DNA of 64,000 bases, taken from positions 10,223,019-10,287,018 of the forward strand of contig OX291546.1 of the NCBI GenBank assembly GCA_946406115.1, in the 5' to 3' direction. Positions 11,340 through 21,934 of this stretch are shown in pieces. Source of the stretch: Apoda limacodes (lineage: Eukaryota; Arthropoda; Insecta; Lepidoptera; Limacodidae). The translations under genes were made by a program, and so were the position numbers. The notes beneath the pieces were generated by a model. It searched no databases. It was given only the letters and a program-made list of their open reading frames with translations, and had not been told where the DNA came from. How positions within the stretch are numbered: the first letter of the stretch is position 1; each line of letters opens with the position of its first letter.

Positions 11340-11555
11340 CAGCATAGTTGGTAGTGTGACCGGCTGCTGTGCAGGGGGTGTGGGTTCGATTCCAGCACTG
11401 GACAAACATTTATGTGATAAAATTTGTTTTATTCACAGTCCAGTTTTTTTTAAGTTTGGGTGTATTTATGTATGACTATCTATTACAAAAAAAAATATTT
11501 TGTATTCGTTGTCTGGTTGTGTAATATCCAAAAATATTTATTTAATTATTCATAT
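11340..11555 (+). mobile_element. tRNA-derived SINE, second copy
   Basis: 'ccggctgctgtgcagggggtgtgggttcgattcc' (read in parts) contains box B GGTTCGATTCC near 11,382-11,393 and closely matches the head at 19-100. The tail 'gtctggttgtgtaatatcc' and 'aaaatatttattta' also match. 3' end near 11,555. Confidence 0.75.
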
Positions 11556-12520
11556 GTAATATTTAGCATGTCTCGATTTTTTGCAGAATATGTCTGACAA
11601 TTGTAGTAGGCATATCAGTTTAAATCGGCCGTTTTATATATTCTACAAACAATGCAAAACGTTTTAAAAATAGCTTAGATATGGCTAGTTTTATATTTTC
11701 TACACATAGATTTTTTGGATTCCCTTACAATAATTCAAAAATACTTCTTTGCTATTAAAATATCTCTTATTACTTAGTAAATTGGATATTTATATAAATT
11801 GCAAATACTTTTTGAATTAGTTCTGTGTACGATTAAAATCACTATGTTTTACTTCATGCGATCGCAAAAAAATAGAAAGCGGTGTCAATTTAAATAGTTT
11901 CCCTTGTTTTATGTCTTTTAAATTTAATAAACTGGATTAAATAAAAAATATACCTTGTTATTATTTTTCATTAATACAAAAAACTCTAAAGAAAACCAGT
12001 GTCTTTTATGTTTAGAGTATACACGTATGCATACACTACTAATTCATATTATATATTGATTATCATTAATAATCATAATAGCCTATTACTAAAGCGCACT
12101 CCCATGTACATGAAATAAGTAGGTACACAAGGAAAACAGAAACGCCTTCCTTATATTAATACCTAAATGGAAACGTTTAAACTATACATAGAGATAATGT
12201 GCCCTCCTTACAATGACACAGTACTAACTCAAATCACATTTATTTCAAACTGAGCTTTAAAATTAGGCATTTATGGTTTAATTCTTATGTATAGGGTGTC
12301 TGAAAACGCCTTGTCGTTATGAAGAGTGTAGGGCGGGCCGCCCAAGCGTTTAGCGACCGTTTAACGAAAGCTCGAGGTGAGGAGGACACACCCTTGGGGG
12401 CGAAACATATTGTGTGATTTTATAACCACCCTTCTAACTTTACCTATCTATCAACTAAAAAAATCTTTATGAAGATGCTTGTTGCCTTTTGTTTGGAAAT
12501 TAACCAACTTTGTACCTACT
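11556..12520. other. AT-rich stretch, no gene seen
   Basis: A GC-rich patch at 12,295-12,415 contains 'gggcgggccgcccaagcg'. I do not recognise it. The remainder is AT-rich. Confidence 0.35.
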
Positions 12521-12526
12521 TAAAAA

Positions 12527-12566
12527 GAGATATATATATATATATATGTTTATATAAACTTACTAA

Positions 12567-12597
<31 letters not shown>

Positions 12598-12598
12598 G
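12527..12598. repeat. (TA)n microsatellites
   Basis: Two alternating TA runs (about 12,530-12,547 and 12,571-12,597) lie immediately left of a dispersed repeat. Confidence 0.85.
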
Positions 12599-12890
12599 CT
12601 TGTGAGGTTTGAGCGCACTAATCTCAAGAGCTACCAGTTCGATTTGAGCCCGTTTCTTGATGAAGGTTATCTTTACATATATAAATAAACTGTTAGTAGC
12701 TGTCAGTAAACGAAAGATATTTAAGAAAAAAATATGAGGGATCTTTGTAAGAGTTTGTATGTTTGAACGCACTAATCTCAGAAACTTTCCGTCCAATATG
12801 AGACATTTTTTTTTGAGTAGACCATTTTTAGATAAAGGTTTAGGCTACATAACTTTATGGCATGAACGTAAGGCGCAGAAGAGAAAAATT
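12599..12890 (+). mobile_element. Dispersed repeat with duplicated 'gcactaatctca' block
   Basis: Two copies of 'ttgagcgcactaatctca'-like sequence (about 12,609 and 12,763) are each followed by a 'gttcgatttgag'/'gtccaatatgag' block, then 'gataaaggtttaggctacat'. The arrangement is familiar from lepidopteran Helitron-like repeats, but the class is not certain. Confidence 0.4.
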
Positions 12891-13660
12891 TATCGCAAGG
12901 AGTAGTTATTAGAGGAATAAAGATTCAATAAACACAGAATACTTATACTAATAATACTAACATTAAACAAACAAACTAAAATAAAGCTGAAGGAAACACA
13001 GCTAAAGCTAAATGTACTGATCATTTGATTTTGCTGAATTGTTAATTAGATGTTGTACGATGTCCTGAGCTCGTGTTGCAACGTGCCAATTTAAAACATC
13101 GTCACTTTGAGAGCTAACAAGACATGACTACTTTACTGCGACTATACCATCTTGATAATAGTTACATTTTTTTATTAATAGCCACAAACTGTTTTTTTTA
13201 ACTTACATATTTACTACTAGCGCTATGCCCGCGAACTTCTTTCGCTTGTGTAGATCTAAATAATAAGGACTTATCTTTGTTTTGTGCAGAGAGCTTAAAG
13301 TGAGCTTTTTGTTTACTACTGCGGTTGCGTATTCAATATCAGACTCTTATGAATAAGAATGTCTCAGAATACGTTCGCCAGGGGCGATGCTTTATTTCCA
13401 TACATTTATTAAGTTGACGTTAACGAGATGGTATATTAACTTTAGTTTTTCAACATGCAGTTCTTTTATTGACTCAAAACTTTACAAACACCAATTCTTT
13501 ACTCTTAATTATTTTTAATTTTAGATTATGTACTTGTACTGCTGATTTGAATGATATTTGCCACAATGCTAAGAATCTCAACTACGAAACATGCTTTCTT
13601 TTAGCCACCGATGTGCGTACTCTTTGATGCAGTAAACTTTTTTTTTCTGTATGACTACTA
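12891..13660. other. AT-rich stretch, no gene seen
   Basis: At 13,214-13,250 'actagcgctatgcccgcga' resembles the start of another common lepidopteran repeat, but too little remains to define it. Confidence 0.3.
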
Positions 13661-13662
13661 CA

Positions 13663-13742
13663 CCTCGGCAGACTCTGAAGGAGTGTCAGCCCCTAAAGCG
13701 CCCAACTCTCAAGGGCTCCCCGCGGGGGGAAACCTTGGCTTG
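13663..13742 (+). repeat. GC-rich dispersed repeat, inverted relative to 50,903-50,985
   Basis: Contains 'gcgcccaactctcaagggct' followed by 'ccccgcggggg'. The reverse complement of 50,903-50,985 shares this block and the upstream 'gaaggag..tcagccc'. The family is unknown. Confidence 0.6.
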
Positions 13743-14039
13743 GGTTGTCGTTCTTGAGACTATTATTGTAAATGTGGTATACTCGCATGGGCGAAGCCAG
13801 CTATTTAGCTAGGATGGGGCAGACCAGGCTTGGGTGGGGCGTATCTGGTAGAAAATATTATTTTCATATGGCAAAAATGTACTGTACAAGCAAAATTCTC
13901 CAGATTATACGCTTTTTGGGTAGTCTAGGGTGGGGCAGCTGCCCCAACCTTGATGTTCCTGGCTACGCCCATGTATACTCCTTTATAATTATCGTCATCT
14001 AGCAGTGAAAATCGAATTGACACGTAAGCTCTGCTCAGG

Positions 14040-14180
14040 TTTCAACTCTTGAACCACTCGCTACAATTGAATCCTCGTGATTCAAATATAGAATCCTTCA
14101 CTGCTTTTGGGATTCAACTTAAGCGAGGAGCAAGGAATTTGCCAATTTTTTCACTTGTTGCGCAATCTACTATTAAAATC
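14040..14180 (+). repeat. Dispersed repeat shared with 6,010-6,135
   Basis: Shares 'tatagaatccttc', 'gggattcaactta' and 'ttcacttgttgcgcaatcta' with the earlier copy. Confidence 0.5.
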
Positions 14181-14641
14181 TCACAACTAACACTGAAATG
14201 TCTCTCTAAGCTGGATTATAGCGCTAAAAACAGCCTCAATGGACTTGTAAAAATAAATATAAAACCCGTATTTAAGGCGCAGTGACTACTTTACTATCGC
14301 CGCCGAAATCCTCTTTGCACAAAACACAGTCCAAAAATGTTATAATAGAATATGCTATTTTTAGTAAGTTTTGTATTTCATCTTAAATATAACTGAGTTG
14401 TAGATATAAAGAGGAAATAAAGAATATCTTAACGCAGCGCTAGTTAGGAAGTCACTGCGACTTAAGTAAAATACATTTTTTAAATTGAGCAGGCAAGGCT
14501 AAACGAAGATAGAGCCCAATTCCAATTATTACCGTAAAGTTTTTTTTTTCGTTGATTAATATCTTACCTTGTCTAGACTGCATAAGTCTTAAGTATTTGT
14601 GACGTTCGTGACGTAAGGATTTTTATTGGCCAGACTTGTTC

Positions 14642-14712
14642 CTTGATAGCTTAATTGGTAGAGAAGTTACACAGACTATAAGATTTATTGCAGGTTCGAA
14701 TCCTGGCTCAAG
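14642..14712 (+). other. tRNA-like sequence (tRNA relic or SINE head)
   Basis: A 71-nt stretch has a D-arm-like 'taattggtagag' and a perfect box B GGTTCGAATCC (14,693-14,703) in a T-arm with a four-pair stem. The acceptor ends pair only partly (CTTGA with TCAAG) and the anticodon arm is poor. I regard it as a decayed tRNA or SINE head, not a working tRNA gene. Confidence 0.45.
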
Positions 14713-15243
14713 TTTAATTATTTGACTGTCTCCTAGCTATAAAAATATTTATTTACATTTAGTATCGAATAATTTAGATATAAGCATCATGACTACTAAA
14801 TTCTAGACCGAATATAACATATATACAGGTATAAGTATGTCATATTTCACAGTCTTAATGTGTGCGAGCTGCAGATGGCAGCACTGTGAGGGAGAATCGT
14901 TTGACATGTTAATTTGTATAATTTCCACCCCTTCCTACTTTTTCTAGCTGCATTGATTCGTTTTTCTTTTCAAGTTATGAAGTCCACCGAAATTAGATAA
15001 AAAATCGTCAAAATATGCAAATTAATTGATATCAAATAAAACCGTTGTCAAATTATAGGTTTTGAGTTGAAGAATATATTTTTTACTTGTTACGCTTAAG
15101 CTGTTTATTAAAACGCATATACATAGGTGTGTGGTTTTTTTTGCCTTTAACTTGATATTATGCATTTCAAAAAATACAAGAGGTCCAAAATGAAGACAAC
15201 GACATTGCCTATCGATACACTATAATATAATTAAGTCCTAAGT

Positions 15244-15470
15244 CGGTGGTGGCCTAGGGGTTTTGATTTCACTCGTGTCCGGAAGGGCTGGAGGTTCGAG
15301 CACGGTATGTACCAATGAGTATTTTCCGGAGACGGTATGCGTATAGGGTTAGAGGTTGTTTGTATAGGCGCGTACGGCGTATGTATGTATGTCTGTTACC
15401 CTTTTCGTAACAACTCAAACGATATCGTTGCGGTTTTTTGCATTTAAAAGGTACCATTACATAGCAGGTA
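15244..15470 (+). mobile_element. tRNA-derived SINE-like repeat
   Basis: Box A-like 'tggcctaggggtt' (about 15,250-15,262) and box B-like 'ggttcgagcac' (about 15,293-15,303) are spaced as in a tRNA-derived SINE. The body runs through a (TATG)n-like patch near 15,378-15,392. Different family from the copy at 19-272. Confidence 0.5.
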
Positions 15471-15489
15471 CTTGGACATGTTCTACGGC

Positions 15490-15800
15490 TTTAGACCACC
15501 AGGGGGCGCTACAGCAGCTACGATAGTCGGCGCTTGAAGGCTTCTCAGAAACTCTTTATCAGATTGCATCATCTAGGTGTAATTTCAGAGCAGGTTTCTA
15601 TACATGTTTTACAGCTGTTAAACCACTATCACCACCATCACCAGGGTTCTTAGATAGGTGTTAATGTGTTAACTCGCCAGGGGGCGCTGCAATAAACATT
15701 TATCGCTCGTTAAAAAATGCGTGTTCTATGGGTTTGTGATTTATCGGCGATGGTTCTTAGGTAGGTGTTATGATGTTAAGTCGCTAGGAGGCGCAGCAAT
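15490..15800 (+). promoter_or_regulatory. Three CTCF-like motifs, partly in a tandem repeat
   Basis: CCACCAGGGGGCGCTA (15,496-15,511) closely matches the CTCF consensus. Related motifs CTCGCCAGGGGGCGCTGC (15,673-15,690) and GTCGCTAGGAGGCGCAGC (15,780-15,797) are in the same orientation. The last two sit in diverged direct repeats about 107 bp apart, each starting 'ggttcttag.taggtgtta'. CTCF zinc fingers are conserved in insects, so binding is possible but not shown. The block could instead be a dispersed repeat carrying the motif. Confidence 0.45.
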
Positions 15801-16230
15801 AAAAAATGTTTGCTTATTAATAAGTAGAAGAAATTCTTACCTAGAATTACTTTAAAAAGGTCAAAATAAAAGTCAAATTGATTTTTTTTTCAAAAACTTC
15901 GACGGATGTTATTAAAATGTAGGTATGTTAAAAAAGTATAAGTAATTACGAATCTAAGAAAATTCGTCGGAGCTGCCATTCACTGCCCTGAAAAATACAA
16001 AATTATGCAGTTTTATTAGATGACTAATTGAAATTTCGTTGGGTATTTATTACGTAAATAAATGTTGTCTCTGCATATCAACAAAACACATAATACCTTT
16101 TCTGTACTGTTACATTTTGGTTGAAATAGGGAACAGAAATAGCAAGTACCGACGGATGTTCTTATATTTGGAATAACTTTAACTCACTTCCATTTAGTCG
16201 GGGCTTTAACAAAAATATAAGTAATCTTTT
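15801..16230. other. AT-rich stretch, no gene seen
   Basis: No coding or repeat signal recognised. Confidence 0.35.
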
Positions 16231-16345
16231 TAGGGTTGCGTACCCGGAGGGCGCCCTATTACTGTCTGTCTGTTTCACCGACCAGGACTCCATCTATCTT
16301 ATAGACCGTAATAGGTAGAATAATGAAATCATCACAGAATTAAGT
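16231..16345 (+). mobile_element. 'gggttccgtac' family repeat, partial
   Basis: 'tagggttgcgtacccggagg', 'ccctattactgtctgtctg' and 'ttatagaccgtaatagg' match the left half of the family whose fullest copy is 50,355-50,640. Confidence 0.55.
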
Positions 16346-16404
16346 TAAAAAAGTTAAAATTTAACAGTGAAAAATAGTGTTAACTCTAAAGTATGACAAT
16401 AAAT

Positions 16405-16620
16405 AAGAAAAACCGGACAAGTTTGATACGGACGCGAGCCATTACCATTTTAAAAAACCGTCATAACGCCATCTAGCAATTTATGACAGAAAAAGTAACG
16501 CATTTTTCTTTGTTGGTAACGACTTTGAACTTTGATTAAACTTTGAATAAGTTAAGCATCATCGGGCTTGACCAATAATTGGATGGGTGATCTCTTAGCA
16601 GCACACTTTTGTTTTTGTTT
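16405..16620 (+). mobile_element. Repeat with 5S rRNA-like module
   Basis: Order of blocks: 'aaaaaccggacaagt' terminus, 'gccatctagc', then at 16,551-16,610 'gttaagcatcatcgggctt' followed by 'ttggatgggtga' and 'cttagcagcacac'. Compared from memory with insect 5S rRNA, this covers the A-box, intermediate element and C-box region. It resembles a 5S-promoter SINE or a repeat that captured part of a 5S gene. Confidence 0.6.
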
Positions 16621-16659
16621 GTTTTCGTAAATTACGTAAATTTACATGTGTGTCATTAA

Positions 16660-16975
16660 ATTGGTAAAGTTCGAGTCGGACTAGTGCACCGTGGGTTCCG
16701 TACTACTATTAAGTAATTTACGAACACAAACAAAAATAAAAATCGTGCCCCTAAGCGGTCACACATCCAATCACTGACTAAGCCTGACGTTGCTTAACAT
16801 TGAATATCGTTTCTAATTAACAAATGTGTAACTGTTTATCGCTATAATCTTAGCTGCTCTATCTTAACAAAAAAACAGAATAACACATACAAACCTGTAA
16901 CACATTTGTTTGTTGGTACGACCATCTTAAACTACCGTTACAGCGCCATTTAGCTATTATTAAGAGAATATAAGA
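16660..16975 (-). mobile_element. Repeat with 5S rRNA-like module, inverted neighbour
   Basis: Read on the minus strand: 'gctaaatggcgctgtaacgg', a variable middle, 5S-like 'gttaagcaacgtcaggctta' plus 'gattggatgtgtgaccgct' (16,743-16,800), a T/G-rich spacer, then 'gtacggaaccca' and 'gtccgactcgaac' as the terminus. Same block order as the copy on the left, in opposite orientation, making a head-to-head pair. Confidence 0.6.
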
Positions 16976-16999
16976 CTCAAGAGAACAATAATGAGCAGC

Positions 17000-17570
17000 C
17001 CGAACTGGGAAAGTACCTCCCTCCGCCTCACAGAAGGTCGTGTTATTTACACTTACGTTAAAACGGTAAAGGGTGCTGCTTTACAATTTGCAAGTTTGGC
17101 TCCATATAGAGTACTGCTGTCATCTCTGGGCTGTTGCACCCGGATACCACTGGATACTTGGCCCTTTTGACTCGGTTTAACGACGGGTGTGAGGATTGTC
17201 GACGATCCCAAACTCACTTGCCGTGACGAGCCCTTAAGCCTGCGGAGAGACTTTGCCTCCCTGTGTGTGTTTTACCGCTTGTATAATTGGTTGTGTTCTA
17301 AGGAATTGTTCAAAATGATGCCCACACCTATTTTCTACCATCGAATTCATTCTCACACTTTAGAACCGGAATGGTTCCAAGGTTTTCTCTAAGAACTACA
17401 GTTTAGGGTTCTTCAGAAAGAAGTTATTAGATTTTTGAAGGTTCGGCAACACGCGAGTGATACCCCACCTGGTGTTGCAAGCGTCTATAGGCTACGGTGA
17501 CCGCTTACCATCAGGCAGACCGTAAGCTTGTTTGCCACCTTAGCGTATAAAAAAAAAAAAAAAAAAAAGT
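17000..17570 (+). mobile_element. LINE 3' end with coding remnant and poly-A
   Basis: Translation from about 17,185 reads 'RIVDDPKLTCR..PLSLRRDFASLCVFYRLY' (in parts), a highly characteristic C-terminal region of lepidopteran jockey-group LINE polymerases, then 'FYHR.HSHTLEP' and, after a frame change, 'FLK.RQ.ASD...GVASVY'. It ends with 'ggtgaccgcttaccatcagg' and an A-run at 17,549-17,568. 5'-truncated, with frameshifts. Confidence 0.8.
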
Positions 17571-17700
17571 AACGACGAGCTTGGTCAGAACTTGGTCGGG
17601 TGACCGCTTAGCGGCACACTTTTTGTGTTTCTTGTTTGTTTTTGTAAATAACGTTAATGGTGGTAGGTACAAAACCCTCGGTACGCACGTCCAACTCAAC
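17569..17700 (+). mobile_element. Repeat with 5S rRNA-like module, 3' half
   Basis: Right after the LINE poly-A comes 'aacgacgagcttggtcagaa' with 'ttggtcgggtgaccgctta' (5S-like), 'gcggcacact', a T/G-rich spacer and a decayed 'gtac.aaaccctcggtacgc' terminus. Same order as the copies at 16.4-17.0 kb. Confidence 0.55.
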
Positions 17701-17796
17701 CTATTTTTGGTTATAGTTGTAAACATTTTACCATAAGAGTAAAGTTAAAAATAACTACGCATGCTCTAGCGGTATAACTAAATACTGACATCGTCA

Positions 17797-17850
17797 TATC
17801 AGCTTATTTCTTATCCACACTGCTGGACATAAGCCGTCCCCCATGGAATT
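17797..17850 (-). mobile_element. RTE-type 3' tail fragment
   Basis: On the minus strand 'gggggacggcttatgtccag' then 'cagtgtggataag' and 'gatatgacgatg' match the typical 3' tail of lepidopteran RTE elements with a decayed (TGA)n end. Confidence 0.5.
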
Positions 17851-17997
17851 CTTAAGTGGAGAACATTTATCGGAATAGAAGCGTGGGTCGCCCTTCAGCT
17901 CGATAAACTAAAACCCGATAAAGACTATAGGAATTTCCATTCTTTTTTATCTTTGAAAATTATTAACCCGCGCAATAAAAGAACAAATTTATAAAAT

Positions 17998-18412
17998 TTT
18001 TTTTGAAGTTAGAACTTCTTTAGCTGCGCTGTGCGTTTTTTTGTGATGAGTGAAAAATTATAAACTCGCGCAGGCTGATCAAAATTCGTAAGACGGAAAT
18101 CATAATGCCACGCCATAAAAATATTTGTGATGGGTAAAAAATTATAAACTCGCGCAGGCTGATCGAAAATTCGTAAGACGGAAACCATAATGCCACGCCT
18201 ATTATAATTTTGAAGTGGAAATGTCTTTAGCGGCGTTGTATACTTTTTATTGTGTTGGGTAAAGAATGTAATACTCTATAGGACGAATAAAAAATAAGAG
18301 GAAATTGGGTTGATGAAAAGATGAAAGTGCGGATTACACATGTTAAAATGTTATATCCAGGTTGTATGATTTCACTTCTGCCGGCACTTCCGGAGTGCAA
18401 CCCGTTTTTTTT
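17998..18412 (+). mobile_element. Dispersed repeat, inverted pair with 22,613-22,950
   Basis: Shares long blocks with the reverse complement of 22,613-22,950, including 'ctcgcgcaggctgatc', 'gtaagacggaaaccataatg', 'gaggaaattgggttgatgaa' and a right end 'ccaggttgtatg...ctgccgg'. It contains an internal tandem duplication of about 76 bp (18,045-18,119 and 18,121-18,197). Non-coding, class unknown. Confidence 0.65.
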
Positions 18413-18639
18413 TATTTTAGAGTGTGTTGGTAATGATACAATACACTGACGAGCAAAAATAACTAGTCACTTACATAAACGACAATATTTCTAAACAACG
18501 CACTATAGTTTTGTGAAGTCAAAGGAATATTAAAACGTATTTAATCCCTTATTTCCTTCTTTATGTGATCTAGAATAAAACTCTTTATAATATTTTTACT
18601 ATTTATATTATTTATTCCATGAAGGTATCTATACTAGTT

Positions 18640-18765
18640 TATAAAATATCGTCGTTTCTGTATTTTTTTATACCCCTAGGGTGGCAAACAGCTGTATTGG
18701 AAAATATCGTCGTTTATGTATTTTTTTTTATACCACTAACGTGGCAAACAGCTGGATTGGCGAAT
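18640..18765. repeat. Tandem duplication of about 62 bp
   Basis: 'aaaatatcgtcgttt.tgtat', a T-run, 'tatacc.ct' and 'gtggcaaacagctg.attgg' occur twice in a row (about 18,645-18,700 and 18,702-18,763). The 'acgtggcaaacag' block also occurs at LINE 3' ends. Confidence 0.6.
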
Positions 18766-19548
18766 ATATAATTAGTTCTGCAGCTTTTGCGGATAAAAAA
18801 AATCGTCAACTTACAGACGAAGGCACAGCCCGGCTAGTATACTTTAGCTACTTACATAGAGTGATGTCCTATGGTATCCTATTATGGGGACACGCAGCTG
18901 ATAAACAGACAATATTTGTACTGCAGAAGAGGTCTATTCGAGCAATATATATAATTTATCTAACAGACACTCTTTAAGGGATAAATTTAAAGAGATCAAT
19001 ATATTAACTTTACCTGGTCAATATATATTTGATAATTTAATGTATGATCATAAGAATATTAACATTTTTAAAAATAGTGATGTTCATAATCGAAATACAA
19101 GAAATAGACACAAACTGGCTCTGATCTACACAAGGCTTGAGATATTTGATAAATCATTTAAAGGACAATGTGTCCGTTTTTACAACAAAATCCCTGCAGA
19201 AGTATATAAATTGAATTTAAAAAAGTTTAAAATTTTTGTTTAACAGAAACTTGTCAAATAAGCTTACAATTCAACTAAAAACTATCATATAGATAAAAAC
19301 GCATGGGATTAACTAAAATGTTGTTATCATAGTACTTATATTTGGAAATGTACCAATCGTTATACCATTAAAATTGAAAAGAGGGACAGCTGAAGAGTTT
19401 CTTTCGCCGTTGCTTCTTCCCAGAACGCCATCTTGATTCCGAAACGGTAGTTGTTTATAAATTCCTTACATATTATACTGACGTTAAAAAAGTGATATTG
19501 TATCCTATTTTTAAGAAATAAACTATTTGAATTTAAATTTGAACAGGC
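18766..19548 (+). mobile_element. 5'-truncated LINE with 3' UTR
   Basis: Coding remnant 18,770-19,306: 'IRQLTDEGTARLVYFSY'-like (with one changed residue), 'SYGILLWGHAADKQTIFVLQ', then after a stop 'GQYIFDNLMYDHKNI', 'HNRNTRNRHKL', and 'SFKGQCVRFYNKIP', all standard for the C-terminal region of jockey/CR1-group LINE polymerases. The 3' part (19,385-19,545) has 'tttc..gccgttgcttctt' and 'gaacgcc..cttgattccg', and ends in A-rich sequence. A related 3' tail occurs at 34,118-34,215. Stops make it non-functional. Confidence 0.75.
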
Positions 19549-19552
19549 ACAC

Positions 19553-19630
19553 GGTCCACCTGATAGTAAACGGTCACTGTGGCCTATGGACGCTTGTAAC
19601 ACCAGGGGTATAACTCGCGCGTAAGTAAGT
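19553..19630 (-). mobile_element. Short LINE 3'-end fragment
   Basis: 'acggtccacctgatagtaaa' and 'cggtcactgtggcctatgga' match the minus-strand form of the LINE 3' block seen at 8,636-8,880. Confidence 0.6.
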
Positions 19631-20135
19631 AGGTAGTTATTTTTGGTAGTCAGTGTATATGTACCTTTAGTCAAATCCAAATTTTCGTAATCAGTTAAAA
19701 TGGGATAAATTTACATATATACACTTCAAGCATTTTCTCGAATTACATGCGTAATACAATTTTAATATTTGAAACATAATATTAATCCTGAGTTCACTCT
19801 CCTCTTTCGTGATTTGAATAAATCAAAATGAGAAGCGAGTGAAAGGCGGCCATGTTGCTTTTAACACCCTTTAATGTGAAGCAAATATCTATTTGAGAAT
19901 AAAAGCGTTCTGATTAAAGTGTAAATGAAGTGAATTGATATTTTAGAGAGTGTTGGCAGAGTGCTCAAAATAAAACTTTATTATACAAATGGAAATTCTG
20001 TATATATGAGCTTCTATTACGTTCTTTCTGTGTTAATTCGTTGCCAACAGTTATTCAATTAGGCAAAAGGATCATATTTACTACGATAAAAACATCTTTA
20101 TAGAAGCTTTGAAAAAGCATTATAGTTCAAGTTTT
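19631..20135. other. Unassigned stretch
   Basis: No gene or repeat family recognised. Confidence 0.35.
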
Positions 20136-20139
20136 CCTA

Positions 20140-20455
20140 CTGATTTTGTTTTCCTACCGTTACATGCCCCACTTGCAGGGGTACAGGCCTCACTTGGAGA
20201 AGAAGGCTTAAGCCATAGTTCAGCTCTCTGCTAAGCCCAGTGCGATTTGGAGGACGATTGTCGAGCAAGTGGCGACTAGACTTCAGAGCTTTTAAGCTTC
20301 CTACAAGGCTTGGCTTAACGACTGCTGTCATATGACAATACAGCCAAGACCGACGGTTTAACGTGCTGTCCAAAGCAAAACTGCGTCACAAGGCGGTCAA
20401 CCATTCAGGTGCTGACCGCGCCCGACGTTACTTGACGCCTTATCGGTTTCAATGG
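20140..20455 (-). mobile_element. SINE with 5S rRNA-like head and RTE-like tail
   Basis: On the minus strand, 20,450-20,388 reads 'cgtcgggcgcggtcagcacc' then 'tgaatggttgaccgcctt', a strong match to the 3' half of insect 5S rRNA (internal control region, compared from memory). The body follows, and near 20,190-20,150 'tgaggcctgtacccctgcaa' and 'gtggggcatgtaac' resemble the lepidopteran RTE 3' tail. A 5S-derived head plus a LINE-like tail is the design of 5S-derived (SINE3-type) SINEs. Confidence 0.6.
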
Positions 20456-20559
20456 ATGAATGCGGCTGTGCCACGAGCAAAAACAGAAGCAAAAAGACCA
20501 CTGGCTTCCCAGTTCATTACAGTGATAAGCAATCTCAATACCATATGTCTATGAGTTTC

Positions 20560-21930
20560 AAGAAATTCGTTATTGCCTTCGTTCTTCATCACCACAATAG
20601 CACAGTATAGGTAATTGCGAGGGTATAGCCATACTTGTTTTGTGTCTCAAATAGAAGTTGACTAACATTTTTTTAGTGCTACAAAAAAATAAAAGATAAA
20701 AATATTGCATAACTGTGAGAAATAAAGATATAGGTACTACAAAACTAAGCCTTCTGAATCAAAATCGATATATTTTATGGGTCCAAAAATATACAGCGAA
20801 AGACAATTATTGAGGACACGATTTTTGAAAACAAATTAAAATTATTTTGGATTGAGTGGCCTTTTATGTAAAGTGTTTGAACTTCCACCAAGTTCAAACA
20901 TTATTTTTTGACATTGAACATTTCTTATATTTAATTGTCATTTGGAAGGCTCCTCTCGGGCAGCCGGTCACGCTGCGGCCAAGGCGGGGAACTTGAAACA
21001 CAACAAACTTTTAAATATCAAAGCTAGTTGAGGAACAAAAACTGAAATAACAGTTTTAACTAAGGTTACCGAATGGCCCCAGAGGTCAGCGGTGTTTTTT
21101 TAGTTTTAACGAGTAACTTTAATGCCATCGTTATTGTTTGCATGTATGAATTTGAAATTTGGGCATTCTTTAACATTTCTTTTTAACAGTACCTCTGCTA
21201 ATAATGGATAAGAGTAGTAGAATCTGGAAAATCTAAAAAGAACATATCGAATAATGAGACAATCTTTATTTCTGACCTAAATACTAATAGTCAATAGAAA
21301 ACGTGACTCAGCTATGTGGCAGACAAGTTAGAATATTTTTTGGAATAATCATAAAATTTCTCACTTATATTATATTTTTTCTCGCTATATGATTCGTAAA
21401 ATGGTTTTCTAATTCCATGGATACCCACAGTAGCCCAATCACTAAAACATTTGCTAACTACGTCAGTCTTGGGTGTGAATATTAAGTCATTTTCTTTATT
21501 CATTTAAATAAAATATTATACTGAGTATTAGGGTCACCATAGTTAACAAGAGTTAGAATTTTTAACAATGAATTATTTTTCAACATTTCTATTTGGATTT
21601 TGGTCTAATAATATTTTTTTTCTTAGTCCTGTTCTTAATTTGAATTTGAACTGACCACAGTGGTCAAAAAAAAAGTTTATTTATTATACACTTATTTGTG
21701 ACAGTAATACAGAAATCTGCAAAAATTTTATCTTTACATGTTGACGTACTGGCTGTTATTCTGGTTTGCTCTAGAAATATATTGCCCAGAAGAGGCAATT
21801 TAATAAGAATTTTTCAGAACACATTCCAAAGTTGGTACATTAAAGAGGCAATCTGATTATCTACGTTCTTAGATAAGTTAATTTAATAGAGTTCCTAGCA
21901 TATTTAATATAAAATATTTACATTGTAATT
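20560..21930. other. AT-rich stretch, no gene seen
   Basis: A GC-richer patch at 20,950-21,000 ('cgggcagccggtcacgctgc') is unassigned. Nothing else recognised. Confidence 0.35.
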
Positions 21931-21934
21931 TTTT

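Noticed and set aside
14642..14712. Functional tRNA gene
   Set aside because: Poor acceptor and anticodon stems; only the T-arm and D-loop are convincing.
16551..16610. Functional 5S rRNA gene
   Set aside because: Only the internal region is present. The outer stem sequences are missing and the match has many changes.
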